From Wocania ichthyoenteri Th78 (GTDB lineage: Bacteria > Bacteroidota > Bacteroidia > Flavobacteriales > Flavobacteriaceae), in NCBI RefSeq assembly GCF_000789235.1, contig NZ_KN525716.1:2191169-2255168 (forward strand): a DNA stretch of 64,000 nucleotides, written 5' to 3'. Under the pieces are notes generated by a model. The model made no database searches. It was not told the origin of the DNA and saw only the letters and a list, made by a program, of their open reading frames with translations. The translations under genes were made by a program, and so were the position numbers. How positions within the stretch are numbered: the first letter of the stretch is position 1; every line of letters starts with the position of its first letter. Shown here in pieces: positions 16,847 through 25,101 of the stretch.

Positions 16847-18058
16847 ATGATTTTAGAAATGAAAGTACCATCACCAGGGGAATCTATTACAGAAGTAGAA
16901 ATAGCAACATGGTTAGTTGAAGATGGCGATTATGTAGAAAAAGACCAAGCTATTGCTGAGGTAGATAGTGATAAAGCAACTCTGGAGTTGCCAGCTGAAG
17001 CTAGCGGAACAATTACGCTTAAAGCGGAAGAAGGTGATGCCGTTGCGGTTGGAGCAGTAGTATGTTTAATTGATACTAGTGCTGAAAAACCAGAAGGTGG
17101 GGCAGATGTAAAAGAAAGTAAAAAGGAAGATACACCAAAAACCGAAGCGCCAAAAGCTAAGGAGACTGAGGCTAAAACATATGCTACAGGAACGGCAAGT
17201 CCCGCAGCTAAAAAGATTTTAGCTGAAAAAGATATGGATGCTTCATCAATTTCTGGAACAGGAAAAGATGGTAGAGTAACTAAAGATGATGCTGTAAATG
17301 CAGTACCAAGTATGGGAACACCTACAGGTGGAAGCAGAGGAACATCACGTAGTAAAATGTCTATGCTGCGCAGAAAAGTAGCAGAGCGTTTAGTTGAAGC
17401 TAAAAACACAACAGCCATGTTAACTACTTTTAATGAAGTAGATATGTCACCTATTTTTGCATTACGTTCAGAATATAAAGAAACGTTTAAAGCAAAGCAT
17501 GGTGTTGGTTTAGGGTTTATGAGTTTCTTTACTTTGGCTGTAGTTAGAGCATTAAAAATGTATCCTGCAGTGAATTCAATGATTGATGGCAAAGAAATGA
17601 TTTCTTACGATTTTTGTGATATTAGTATTGCAGTGTCTGGGCCTAAAGGTCTAATGGTTCCTGTAATGCGTAATGTAGAAAATTTAAGTTTTAGAGGTGT
17701 TGAATCTGAAGTAAAACGATTAGCTATTCGTGCTCGCGACGGACAAATTACTGTTGACGAAATGACAGGAGGAACATTTACTATCTCTAATGGAGGTGTT
17801 TTTGGAAGCATGCTATCTACACCAATAATTAACCCGCCGCAAAGTGGTATTTTAGGGATGCATAATATTGTGGAGCGCCCTGTTGCTATTGATGGTAAAG
17901 TTGAAATTCGTCCAATTATGTATGTGGCGCTATCATACGATCATAGAATTATAGATGGCAAAGAATCTGTTGGATTTTTAGTAGCTGTAAAAGAAGCTTT
18001 AGAAAATCCAATTGAATTATTAATGGATAACGATATTAAAAAAGCATTAGAATTGTAA
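16847..18058 (+). CDS. sucB: 2-oxoglutarate dehydrogenase E2, dihydrolipoyl succinyltransferase
   Basis: The 403-residue protein has one lipoyl domain (residues 1-~76, with lipoylated Lys43 in DSDKA). A Pro/Glu/Lys-rich linker is followed by a peripheral-subunit-binding domain (~117-152, [14 protein letters not shown]...GRVTKDD) and a catalytic acyltransferase domain. The catalytic His366 and Asp370 are in SYDHRIIDG near the C-terminus. It carries succinyl groups from E1 to CoA. The stop lies 10 bp before the left end of an IS3-family element. Confidence 0.97.
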   Translation: MILEMKVPSPGESITEVEIATWLVEDGDYVEKDQAIAEVDSDKATLELPAEASGTITLKAEEGDAVAVGAVVCLIDTSAEKPEGGADVKESKKEDTPKTEAPKAKETEAKTYATGTASPAAKKILAEKDMDASSISGTGKDGRVTKDDAVNAVPSMGTPTGGSRGTSRSKMSMLRRKVAERLVEAKNTTAMLTTFNEVDMSPIFALRSEYKETFKAKHGVGLGFMSFFTLAVVRALKMYPAVNSMIDGKEMISYDFCDISIAVSGPKGLMVPVMRNVENLSFRGVESEVKRLAIRARDGQITVDEMTGGTFTISNGGVFGSMLSTPIINPPQSGILGMHNIVERPVAIDGKVEIRPIMYVALSYDHRIIDGKESVGFLVAVKEALENPIELLMDNDIKKALEL

Positions 18059-18119
18059 TAACAAATTTTGTCTAGTCCTAAATAATCGATACAGATTAAT
18101 AAAGGATTAAATTTATAAA

Positions 18120-19043
18120 TTAAACCTGAACAATATTACTATTGTTCAGGTTTTTTGATTTATATCGTTTTGGTTTTAAAGTGTTTTGTTGATGCATTTG
18201 TATTGGAGTTAACATGTTGTTAGACCAATGCGGTCTTTTTTTATTGTAAATTTTTATTGCATTTTTAATTAAAATGATCCTTAGCTTTAAATCCACATTG
18301 TGTTTCGCTATACCAAATTCTTGTTTTAAAATACCATTTATACGTTCTGCGATAGCATTTTCATAAGGATCATATTGTTCAGTCATACTTGGTTTTATAA
18401 AGTTATCTTTTAGTTTTTCTTGATAGTCATCAGAACAGTATTGTAAACCTCTATCAGAATGATGAATCAAACCTTTTTGTTTATATTTTCTGTTTTTAAT
18501 AGCCATTTCCAAAGCTAATATAGAACCAGATGCATTTAAACTGTTAGATACATTATACCCTACAATCTTCTTAGAATAAGCATCTGTAACCAAAGCGAGA
18601 TAAGATGGATTTTTTCTGTTTCCTGTGTATGTGATATCACTAACCCAAACTTGTTCTGGTTTTTTAATTTCTAAAGTACTTATTAAGTTTTTGTGTTTTC
18701 TAAAACGATGATGTGAGTCTGTTGTAACATGATAACTTCGTTTTGGTTTTATAAGTAAATGGTTTGCTCTTAGTATTCTAAAGAGTTTATCTCTACCAAT
18801 ATTTAAAGCTGTTAATTGTGTTTTCAGTATATGATAAAGCTTTCGAGTTCCAAGATTTGGCATGGATATGCGAACGGATTGCACTAGTGCTATTACTTTT
18901 TGGGCAACACTTTGTTTTTGTCTTTTGGATTGTATCGACCTATAGTAAACCTGTCTATCAATCCCGAGTAAATAACAGGTAGAAACTACTGTTTCTTTGT
19001 GGGCTTCTTTGAAGCGGTCAATAACTCGGGATTGTAATTTTTT
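18120..19043 (-). CDS. IS3-family transposase orfB (catalytic, made by -1 frameshift)
   Basis: The open frame runs from just after a TAG at 19044-19046 down to 18120, with no ATG near its start. It is expected to be made as an OrfAB fusion by -1 slippage on the A6 run that spells A-AAA-AAT. An HTH_21-like region precedes the rve integrase core. The catalytic triad is readable as D in WVSDITYT, D in HHSDRGLQY and E in NAIAERINGILKQE. All three acidic residues are present, so the transposase could be active. Confidence 0.88.
   Translation of the reverse strand, partial: KKLQSRVIDRFKEAHKETVVSTCYLLGIDRQVYYRSIQSKRQKQSVAQKVIALVQSVRISMPNLGTRKLYHILKTQLTALNIGRDKLFRILRANHLLIKPKRSYHVTTDSHHRFRKHKNLISTLEIKKPEQVWVSDITYTGNRKNPSYLALVTDAYSKKIVGYNVSNSLNASGSILALEMAIKNRKYKQKGLIHHSDRGLQYCSDDYQEKLKDNFIKPSMTEQYDPYENAIAERINGILKQEFGIAKHNVDLKLRIILIKNAIKIYNKKRPHWSNNMLTPIQMHQQNTLKPKRYKSKNLNNSNIVQV
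18123..18152 (+). terminator. Terminator-like hairpin at the inner left end of the IS
   Basis: Arms CCTGAACAAT (18125-18134) and ATTGTTCAGG (18141-18150) are perfect. On the plus strand they are followed by TTTTTT. It overlaps the last codons of orfB. On the plus strand it would end transcription coming from sucAB, and on the minus strand it follows orfB. Confidence 0.75.
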
Positions 19044-19420
19044 CTAACATCAATATTATATTCCTTTTCGACCATATCAACCATCATATCAAAAAGAATC
19101 ACTTTTTTATCTGCGCGTTCTGCTAGATATTCAGCTCTTGCTTTCTGCTTTTCTAATAGTTTTACTTGCTGTTCTAATTCTAAAATACGTTGCTCGGGAG
19201 TTGTAGACATACTGGTGGAGATTTGTTCTTGCCAGTCAAAGTTACCATATTTTTTTAACCATCTGGTAATGGTCGAACCAGCTTGAATGCCATATTTGTC
19301 ACGTGCTTGGCTTCTAGTTAGAAATCCTTGCTCTATTTCTTGGACAACTTCTAGTTTAAAAGAAAGGGAGTAATCTTTTTGGGTACGCTTAACGTAACCT
19401 GTGTTTTCTGATGTTTTCAT
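18986..19420 (-). CDS. IS3-family transposase orfA (helix-turn-helix)
   Basis: The 144-residue protein has a HTH_Tnp_1-type domain (SFKLEVVQEIEQGFLTRSQARDKYGIQAGSTITRWLKKYG). A leucine-zipper-like coiled coil follows (ILELEQQVKLLEKQKARAEYLAERADK). This is the usual OrfA layout for DNA binding and dimerisation. Its 3' part overlaps orfB and contains the slippery A6 run near codons for RKN. Confidence 0.9.
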   Translation of the reverse strand: MKTSENTGYVKRTQKDYSLSFKLEVVQEIEQGFLTRSQARDKYGIQAGSTITRWLKKYGNFDWQEQISTSMSTTPEQRILELEQQVKLLEKQKARAEYLAERADKKVILFDMMVDMVEKEYNIDVRKNYNPELLTASKKPTKKQ

Positions 19421-19471
19421 TACACTAAAGTTTTAGTGTATCGCTATTTCAGGACGGGACAACATAATAAT

Positions 19472-19511
19472 AAAAAAAAGGAGCTACCAATATTGGTAGC
19501 TCCTTTTTTTT
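19472..19511. terminator. Bidirectional terminator, 40-bp perfect palindrome
   Basis: GGAGCTACCAAT and ATTGGTAGCTCC meet at 19491/19492 and are flanked by A8 and T8, so the whole 40 bp is a perfect palindrome. It would terminate on both strands. On the minus strand it follows the 32-residue membrane protein gene. Confidence 0.85.
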
Positions 19512-19536
19512 CAATAATAACTTTTCTAAAGACAAA

Positions 19537-19635
19537 CTAAAAAAAAGCAACAAGTATATTAATTGAAATAATGATAAGAACTAAAATAATTAATCCTACT
19601 GCAAAGTATTTGTCAAGACTGTTGTTTTTTTCCAT
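19537..19635 (-). CDS. 32-residue single-pass membrane protein
   Basis: An ATG at 19635 opens a 32-codon frame: a short polar start (MEKNNSLDKYF) followed by ~20 hydrophobic residues (VGLIILVLIIISINILVAFF). The gene lies 26 bp before a strong terminator and downstream of the duplicated palindrome units. Nothing else codes on either strand in this stretch. The compact polar-then-membrane layout and defined 3' end support a real small protein. The function is unknown. Confidence 0.6.
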   Translation of the reverse strand: MEKNNSLDKYFAVGLIILVLIIISINILVAFF

Positions 19636-19704
19636 TTTTGTATATATAAAAGTAGGTTTGAGGTTATATTAATCCTTAATTGAAGACTCTGCATTTAAAA
19701 ACAC

Positions 19705-19804
19705 AGAGCCCTCATAAAATTCTCCCTAATAAGAATTAATTAATAGCACTGTAAAAGTATAGTATAGAGTTGATTTAAAAAATACGTACTTCTACGTATT
19801 TTTA
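19705..19804. repeat. Tandem unit copy 1 with TACGTA palindrome
   Basis: This ~100-bp unit is a near copy of 19853-19948. It ends with the perfect inverted repeat AATACGTACTTCTACGTATT (19781-19800). Its shared blocks include TTCTCCCTAA, AATTAATAGCACTGTAAA and TATAGAGTTGAT. On the minus strand the order is palindrome, then a TAnnTTTA box similar to a -7 element, then a short leader. It lies about 70-170 bp upstream of the 32-residue gene. Confidence 0.75.
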
Positions 19805-19852
19805 CATAAAGATTGTTTTATAAACAAAGAAAGCTCTAAATCATTACAATTT

Positions 19853-19948
19853 AGAGCCTTCAATAATTCTCCCTAAGAACTAATTAATAGCACTGTAAAG
19901 GTATGTTATAGAGTTGATAAAAAAAATACGTACTTCTACGTATTTTTA
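19853..19948. repeat. Tandem unit copy 2 with identical TACGTA palindrome
   Basis: This second copy (96 bp) carries the same 20-bp palindrome at 19925-19944, ending one base before the stop codon of the response regulator gene. On the minus strand its TACCTTTA box is followed by a leader. A strong hairpin (GCTCTAAAT / ATTTAGAGC, 19833-19857) with a T-rich tail comes next. This would fit a ~60-nt terminated transcript. Confidence 0.75.
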
Positions 19949-20578
19949 TAAAAACCCTTTGTTTAAATTTGCCCAAATTGAAAGTGAAGTAGGTTTATTG
20001 TCTAATCCTAATTTTGAAACAATATTACTTCTGTGTTTATCTACAGTTCTTATAGATATTGTAAGTTCTTCAGCAATATCGTTACTTGTTTTGTTTTCAG
20101 AAATAAGCTTAACTATTTTAAGTTCAGATTTACTTAGTAACTCTAAACCTTTAGGCTTTTGTTCTAAATTATTATGGTTTAAATAAGATGCAATTTCTTC
20201 ACTAAAATAAGATTTGTTATTTACAACATGGGCAATGCAAATTTCAATTTCTTCAACAGCAAATTCTTTTAAAATATAGCCGTAAACGCCAAATTCAATA
20301 GCTTTATCATAAATGGCTTCTTCTTTATCAAAGGTTATTAATATTACTTTAGTGGTGAGATTGTTTTTTTTACAAGCTTCAGCAATTTCTAATCCCGTTT
20401 TATGAGGCATCCTTATATCTAAAATAGCAATTTCTGGTTTTAATTTTACTATAAGATTATAGGCAGTATTACCATCTTGGGCACTACCAACAATATTAAA
20501 ACCTTTTGAGGTTAAAAAATCGGATAAGCCTCTTAACATAAGCGGATGGTCGTCCGCAATTACAATGCTATTGTTCAT
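19946..20578 (-). CDS. NarL/FixJ-family response regulator (orphan)
   Basis: The 210-residue protein has a receiver domain with acidic pocket D9/D10, phosphoacceptor D54 (AILDIRMP), T82 and K104. A LuxR-type HTH sits at the C-terminus (LSKSELKIVKLISENKTSNDIAEELTISIRTVDKHRSNIVSKLGL). No histidine kinase lies nearby. The C-terminus is short after the HTH, as in NarL. Duplicated palindromes stand immediately downstream and could be its operators. It is preceded on the same strand by the aspartic protease-like gene, with a ~65-bp gap. Confidence 0.92.
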   Translation of the reverse strand: MNNSIVIADDHPLMLRGLSDFLTSKGFNIVGSAQDGNTAYNLIVKLKPEIAILDIRMPHKTGLEIAEACKKNNLTTKVILITFDKEEAIYDKAIEFGVYGYILKEFAVEEIEICIAHVVNNKSYFSEEIASYLNHNNLEQKPKGLELLSKSELKIVKLISENKTSNDIAEELTISIRTVDKHRSNIVSKLGLDNKPTSLSIWANLNKGFL

Positions 20579-20643
20579 TAATTATTAGGGATTATTTTGC
20601 TATGTAATTACAGTATAAATGTAATAATTATAATTGTGTATTG

Positions 20644-21084
20644 TTATATTTTTAGATATAAATATTTCTTTTCGTAATCAATTATTGCTTTTGCCTTTTT
20701 TAAAATATCTGCGCCAATAATGCCATCAACAGGTTTTGAGTTATGTTTAACGAGCGCATCGTTTACATGAGAAAGGTTAAATAAAACTAAAACAATTTTA
20801 TTATGTTTCCATTTACCTATTTTTACCTTATTCTTTTTAGCCATTTTAGTATCCATATCTGTGGCACCAGCACCTGCAGCTTTAACTAAAGAGTCTTCGG
20901 CTAGTAGATTAAAATTTTCAACAGCCTCAAAACCTAAGCAAGAACTAGAAGCTCCTGTGTCTAAAATAAAAAGCCCTTTCACATCGTTTATAGTTGCTTT
21001 AACCTCAAAATGATTTGTTTTAGTTAGCTTCAATTTTACTTTTGTATAGCCTTTATCTAGTAGAAATTGTTGATGAGTTTGCAT
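20644..21084 (-). CDS. Retropepsin-like aspartic protease family protein
   Basis: The 146-residue protein has a single clan AA fold with the catalytic motif FILDTGASSS (Asp near residue 42). The typical second hydrophobic-Gly motif DGIIGADIL follows near 125. It lacks a signal peptide, so it appears cytoplasmic. Such single-domain proteins work as dimers in other families. The substrate is unknown. Confidence 0.8.
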   Translation of the reverse strand: MQTHQQFLLDKGYTKVKLKLTKTNHFEVKATINDVKGLFILDTGASSSCLGFEAVENFNLLAEDSLVKAAGAGATDMDTKMAKKNKVKIGKWKHNKIVLVLFNLSHVNDALVKHNSKPVDGIIGADILKKAKAIIDYEKKYLYLKI

Positions 21085-21169
21085 CTAATTTAGTTTTAAA
21101 CAAAGATAGTCCTATAAAACAATTATTTTTACAAAATAGTATGGACATTCATTTTAAAAACCTTAAAGT

Positions 21170-21937
21170 TTGATAATTACAGATACACATACCCATTTAT
21201 ATAGTGAGGCTTTTGATGAAGATAGAGATGATATAATTACTCGCGCTATAAAACAAGGGGTTACCCGTTTTTTTATACCGGCCATAGATTCTACGTATAC
21301 AGAATCTATGTTTCAACTTGAAAAAGATTATCCAGATTATGTGTTTTTAATGACGGGATTGCACCCTACACATGTAAAAGATGATTATAAAGACGAGTTA
21401 AACCATGTTGAAGAGTTACTTACAAGAAAATCATTTTATGCTATTGGTGAAATAGGTATTGATTTGTATTGGGATAAAACGACTTTAGAAATTCAAAAGA
21501 AAGCTTTTAAACACCAAATTAAACTTGCAAAACAATATAAATTACCAATTGTTATTCATTGTCGCGACGCTTTTAATGAAATATTTGAAGTACTTGAAGA
21601 AGAGAAGAGCGATGATTTATTCGGAGTTTTTCATTGTTTTACTGGAACATTAGAACAAGCACATCAAGCTATATCTTATAACATGAAATTAGGTATTGGT
21701 GGAGTAGCTACTTTTAAGAATGGGAAAATAGATCAATTTTTAAATCAAATCGATTTAAGCCACATTGTATTGGAAACTGATTCACCCTATTTAGCACCAG
21801 TGCCATTTAGAGGCAAACGAAATGAAAGCGGTTATATAATTAAAGTGTTAGAAAAATTATCCTATATATATAATAGGAGTGAAGAAGACATAGCAAAAAT
21901 TACAACCGAAAATTCAAAAGCTATTTTTAAAATTTAA
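21170..21937 (+). CDS. tatD: TatD-family metal-dependent hydrolase
   Basis: The 255-residue TIM-barrel hydrolase has DTHTHL (residues 5-10), GEIGIDLYW, VIHCRDA, FHCFTGT and ETDSPYLAPVPFRGKRNE, which together give all metal ligands of the TatD family. It begins with TTG at 21170. An in-frame stop lies 6 bp before it and no earlier ATG is possible, while the DTHTHL motif requires this start. The family has DNase activity. ansA follows after 5 bp, so the two are co-transcribed. Confidence 0.92.
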   Translation: MIITDTHTHLYSEAFDEDRDDIITRAIKQGVTRFFIPAIDSTYTESMFQLEKDYPDYVFLMTGLHPTHVKDDYKDELNHVEELLTRKSFYAIGEIGIDLYWDKTTLEIQKKAFKHQIKLAKQYKLPIVIHCRDAFNEIFEVLEEEKSDDLFGVFHCFTGTLEQAHQAISYNMKLGIGGVATFKNGKIDQFLNQIDLSHIVLETDSPYLAPVPFRGKRNESGYIIKVLEKLSYIYNRSEEDIAKITTENSKAIFKI

Positions 21938-21942
21938 AAACT

Positions 21943-22974
21943 ATGGGAAACACTAAACCTAACATATTACTTATATATACAGGCGGTACCATAGGTATGG
22001 TGAAAGATTTTAAAACAGGTGCACTTCGAGCTTTCGACTTTAAAAATCTTTTAAAACGTATTCCAGAATTAAATCTGTTAGATTGTAATATAGATACCGT
22101 GTCGTTTAAAGAACCTATAGATTCTAGTAATATGAATCCTAAATATTGGATTCAAATTGCAGAATTAATTGAAAAAAATTATGGGAACAATGATGGATTT
22201 GTGGTGTTGCACGGAAGCGATACCATGAGTTATACCGCATCAGCATTAAGTTTTATGTTAGAAAATTTAGCAAAGCCGGTGGTGTTTACGGGGTCTCAAC
22301 TTCCCATTGGGGATTTACGGACAGATGCCAAAGAAAATTTAATAACAGCTGTTCAAGTAGCATCGTTGCAATATCGAAAAAAACCAGCTATTAAAGAAGT
22401 CTGTTTGTATTTTGAATATAAATTGTATCGTGCCAATAGAACCACAAAAATTAATGCAGAACATTTTGAAGCTTTTGCTTCTTTAAATTATCCAGATTTA
22501 GCAGAATCTGGAGTGCATTTAAAAGTGAATAAGGAGTATTTATTTAAACCTAATTTGAAGAAAAAGTTAGTAGTTCATAAAAATTTAGATAAAAATATAG
22601 CACTCATAAAGTTGTTCCCAGGAATTTCAGAAACTGTATTGCAAAGTGTTTTTAATACGCCTAATTTAAAAGGTGTTATTTTAGAAACCTACGGAGCAGG
22701 TAATTGTACAACTGAAACTTGGTTTATAAATTTGCTTAAAACAGCTATTAAAAAAGGGATACATATTATTAATGTAACACAATGTTCTGGCGGAAGTGTT
22801 ATCATGGGGCATTACGAAACCAGTAATCAGTTAAAAAAAATAGGTGTTATCTCAGGAAAAGACATCACAACTGAGGCAGCAATACCTAAATTGATGTATT
22901 TGTTAGGTGAAAATATTTCAGGTAAAGCCTTTAAAATCAGCTACGAAACAGACTTGAGAGGAGAAATATCTTAA
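21943..22974 (+). CDS. ansA: Type I (cytoplasmic) L-asparaginase
   Basis: The 343-residue enzyme hydrolyses asparagine to aspartate and ammonia. The first threonine motif YTGGTIGM (T16) and the second motif HGSDTM (D93, T94) are both present, as is FTGSQLP. There is no signal peptide, consistent with the cytoplasmic type. It is in operon with tatD and followed by a terminator. Confidence 0.93.
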   Translation: MGNTKPNILLIYTGGTIGMVKDFKTGALRAFDFKNLLKRIPELNLLDCNIDTVSFKEPIDSSNMNPKYWIQIAELIEKNYGNNDGFVVLHGSDTMSYTASALSFMLENLAKPVVFTGSQLPIGDLRTDAKENLITAVQVASLQYRKKPAIKEVCLYFEYKLYRANRTTKINAEHFEAFASLNYPDLAESGVHLKVNKEYLFKPNLKKKLVVHKNLDKNIALIKLFPGISETVLQSVFNTPNLKGVILETYGAGNCTTETWFINLLKTAIKKGIHIINVTQCSGGSVIMGHYETSNQLKKIGVISGKDITTEAAIPKLMYLLGENISGKAFKISYETDLRGEIS

Positions 22975-22980
22975 AATTAA

Positions 22981-22998
22981 CTGTTAAAATTTTAACAG
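22981..22998 (+). terminator. Terminator after ansA
   Basis: A perfect palindrome CTGTTAAAATTTTAACAG is followed by CTTATTTTTTTT, 6 bp after the ansA stop. Confidence 0.8.
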
Positions 22999-23051
22999 CT
23001 TATTTTTTTTTTGTTATTTGAGCCACCGTAATTAAAAGTATTGTAAAATAC

Positions 23052-23139
23052 AGAGAGGTGGCCGAGTGGCTTAAGGCGCACGCTTGGAAAGCGTGTATGC
23101 GTTAATAGCGTATCGAGGGTTCGAATCCCTTCCTCTCTG
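23052..23139 (+). tRNA. tRNA-Ser (anticodon GGA)
   Basis: The acceptor stem pairs AGAGAGG (23052-23058) with CCTCTCT (23132-23138), with discriminator G. The D-arm, the anticodon loop TTGGAAA (GGA at 23086-23088), a long variable arm typical of class II tRNAs and TTCGAAT in the T-arm are present. CCA is not encoded. Confidence 0.97.
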
Positions 23140-23214
23140 CTGTTATTTTTTGTTTTTAATTACTTTATTTTTTATATCTTTAACACTTTAACTAATAAAA
23201 TTAAGATCGAGAAC

Positions 23215-23991
23215 ATGAAAAGATTATTTTCTATCCTAGCCATTACAGGAATGATGGCTTTCGGAACTGTTAATGCAACTACAAATGCAAACGCAACTAC
23301 AGCAACAGCAACTACTGTAGCAAGTATGACACAAGAGCAAGATGCAGCACCTGCTGAAGAACTTGGATTTCATCAAGAACTAAAAAAGAGGTTCGTTGAA
23401 GGAGGTCCAGGATTTATGGGTATTGTATTATTATGTTTAATTTTAGGTTTAGCAATTGCTATCGAGAGAATTATCTTTTTAAACCTTTCTACAACAAACA
23501 CAAAAAAATTAACTCAAAATGTTGAGGATGCATTAGCATCTGGTGGAGTTGAAGCAGCAAAAGAAGTTTGTAGAAATACAAAAGGACCTATTGCTTCTAT
23601 ATTCTATCAAGGATTAGATAGAACAGACGAAGGTATTGAAGCTGCTGAAAAAGCTGTTGTGGCTTACGGTGGTGTTCAAATGGGACAGTTAGAGAAAAAC
23701 GTTTCTTGGATTTCTTTATTTATTGCACTAGCTCCAATGCTTGGTTTCATGGGTACGGTAATTGGTATGATTCAAGCCTTCGATAAAATTGAAGCTGCTG
23801 GAGATATGAATCCTTCATTAGTAGCCGGTGGTATTAAAGTAGCACTTTTAACAACGGTATTTGGTTTAGTTGTGGCAATTATACTTCAAATTTTTTACAA
23901 TTATATTATTGCAAAAATTGATAGCATTGTTAACGATATGGAAGATGCTTCTATTACGTTAATGGATATGCTAATAAGACAAAAAAAGTAA
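23215..23991 (+). CDS. exbB: MotA/TolQ/ExbB proton channel family protein
   Basis: The 258-residue protein starts with a signal-like segment and a Thr/Ala-rich stretch. Three membrane helices follow: ~69-88 (GIVLLCLILGLAIAIERI), ~163-188 (WISLFIALAPMLGFMGTVIGMI) and ~200-228. The GFMGTVIGM and proline-bearing segments are characteristic of ExbB/TolQ. It uses proton flow to energise TonB-type transport together with the downstream ExbD proteins. Confidence 0.93.
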   Translation: MKRLFSILAITGMMAFGTVNATTNANATTATATTVASMTQEQDAAPAEELGFHQELKKRFVEGGPGFMGIVLLCLILGLAIAIERIIFLNLSTTNTKKLTQNVEDALASGGVEAAKEVCRNTKGPIASIFYQGLDRTDEGIEAAEKAVVAYGGVQMGQLEKNVSWISLFIALAPMLGFMGTVIGMIQAFDKIEAAGDMNPSLVAGGIKVALLTTVFGLVVAIILQIFYNYIIAKIDSIVNDMEDASITLMDMLIRQKK

Positions 23992-24012
23992 TAATTTAAA
24001 ATTGTAAGTATT

Positions 24013-24447
24013 ATGAAAAAAGTATTAACCATATTGTTAGGTATAGTAGGAGTACTTTCTATTGTATTTCTAGCAATGATAATATCAACAGGCGACGAAG
24101 CTATTAAGCTAGGTGAATCTAGTGGTACCGTAAATACGTTTATGTACATAGGTTACTTAGTTTTGATTTTAACTTTAGCATTTGTTGTTATATTTAGTTT
24201 AAAAAATATTTTTAGTGATTCTGAAACCATGAAGAGCACCTTAAAAGGTCTTGGAATATTTGCTTTGTTAGCAGCTATTTGCTATTTCGGTTTTGCTAAA
24301 GGTGTAGAAACACCATTAAAAGATGGCGATATGTTATCTGCTGGAGGCTCAAAATTATTAGGAGCAGGATTATATTTATTCTATTTCCTGTTAGCTATTG
24401 CAGGGGCATCAATGTTGTTTTTCGGAATTAAAAAAATGATAAAGTAA
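24013..24447 (+). CDS. Four-helix membrane protein between exbB and exbD
   Basis: The 144-residue protein has four hydrophobic segments and no recognised motif. It begins 21 bp after exbB and its stop lies 1 bp before the exbD ATG, so it is a fixed operon member. Proteins of this kind at this place are common in Flavobacteriia as far as I know. It may be a structural partner of the ExbB-ExbD motor. Confidence 0.8.
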   Translation: MKKVLTILLGIVGVLSIVFLAMIISTGDEAIKLGESSGTVNTFMYIGYLVLILTLAFVVIFSLKNIFSDSETMKSTLKGLGIFALLAAICYFGFAKGVETPLKDGDMLSAGGSKLLGAGLYLFYFLLAIAGASMLFFGIKKMIK

Positions 24448-24448
24448 T

Positions 24449-25075
24449 ATGGCAAAACGAGCAGCACCAGAAGTTAATGCAGGCTCAATGGCCGACATTG
24501 CTTTCTTACTATTAATTTTTTTCTTAGTTACTACAACTATTGAAAAGGATTCTGGTATTAACCGTAAACTACCTCCTATTGATGATAGTGAAGTAGAACC
24601 GCCAATTATAAAGCAGAAAAATATTTTCACTGTTTTATTGAACAAAAACGATCAGTTATTGGTTGAAGATGAACCCATGCAAATTAAAGATTTACGAAAA
24701 GCAGCTGTTGAATTTTTAGATAACGGAGGAGGAACTGATAATAATGGCAATACATGTGATTATTGTCAAGGGAAGAAAGATCCAAATTCATCTGATCACC
24801 CAGATAAGGCTATTATATCTTTAAAGAATGATCGTGAAACATCTTATGCAGCTTATATAGCCGTACAAAACGAATTGGTTGCAGCTTATAATGTATTAAG
24901 AAATAGAAGAGCTCTTGAATTAGGTCCTCAAAAAGGATTTAATGATATGGATTTTATTAAAATGCAAAACAACCAAAAGGACGTTAGGTGGACTGGTAAT
25001 AAAGAAAAGTTAAAAGAGGTTATCGATCAAATTAAGTTAGAAATACCTCAAAAACTTTCGGAAGTTGTAGAATAA
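24449..25075 (+). CDS. exbD: ExbD/TolR-family protein (first copy)
   Basis: The 208-residue protein has a short cytoplasmic start and one membrane helix (MADIAFLLLIFFLVTTTI), with the essential Asp (D16) facing the proton path. A periplasmic domain follows, with an inserted Cys-containing loop (NTCDYCQGKKDPNSSDHPDKAIISL). The pair of Cys in CDYC is unusual for ExbD and could form a disulfide. It sits directly behind the four-helix protein. Confidence 0.92.
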   Translation: MAKRAAPEVNAGSMADIAFLLLIFFLVTTTIEKDSGINRKLPPIDDSEVEPPIIKQKNIFTVLLNKNDQLLVEDEPMQIKDLRKAAVEFLDNGGGTDNNGNTCDYCQGKKDPNSSDHPDKAIISLKNDRETSYAAYIAVQNELVAAYNVLRNRRALELGPQKGFNDMDFIKMQNNQKDVRWTGNKEKLKEVIDQIKLEIPQKLSEVVE

Positions 25076-25101
25076 TTTAGAATTAAAGAAGATTAAAGAT
25101 T

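Larger units (their letters stand above)
18069..19461 (-). mobile_element. IS3-family insertion sequence
   Basis: The ~1.39-kb element is bounded by imperfect inverted repeats. The left end is TGTCTAGTCCTAAATAATCG (from 18069). The right end, read on the minus strand from 19461, is TGTCCCGTCCTGAAATAGCG. They match at 19 of the first 25 positions. Inside are orfA and orfB on the minus strand with a -1 frameshift window. I could not see a clear 3-5 bp target duplication (TTT on the left, ACA on the right), so the ends may be off by a base or two or the duplication has decayed. Confidence 0.85.

Noticed and set aside
16930-17592. Long open frame antisense to sucB
   Set aside because: It lies fully inside sucB, has no domain or signal, and its Ala/Ser-rich composition is what the antisense of a Glu/Lys/Ala-rich gene gives.
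18066-19464. Target-site duplication of the IS3 element
   Set aside because: The flanking triplets (TTT and ACA) do not match, so no duplication is claimed.
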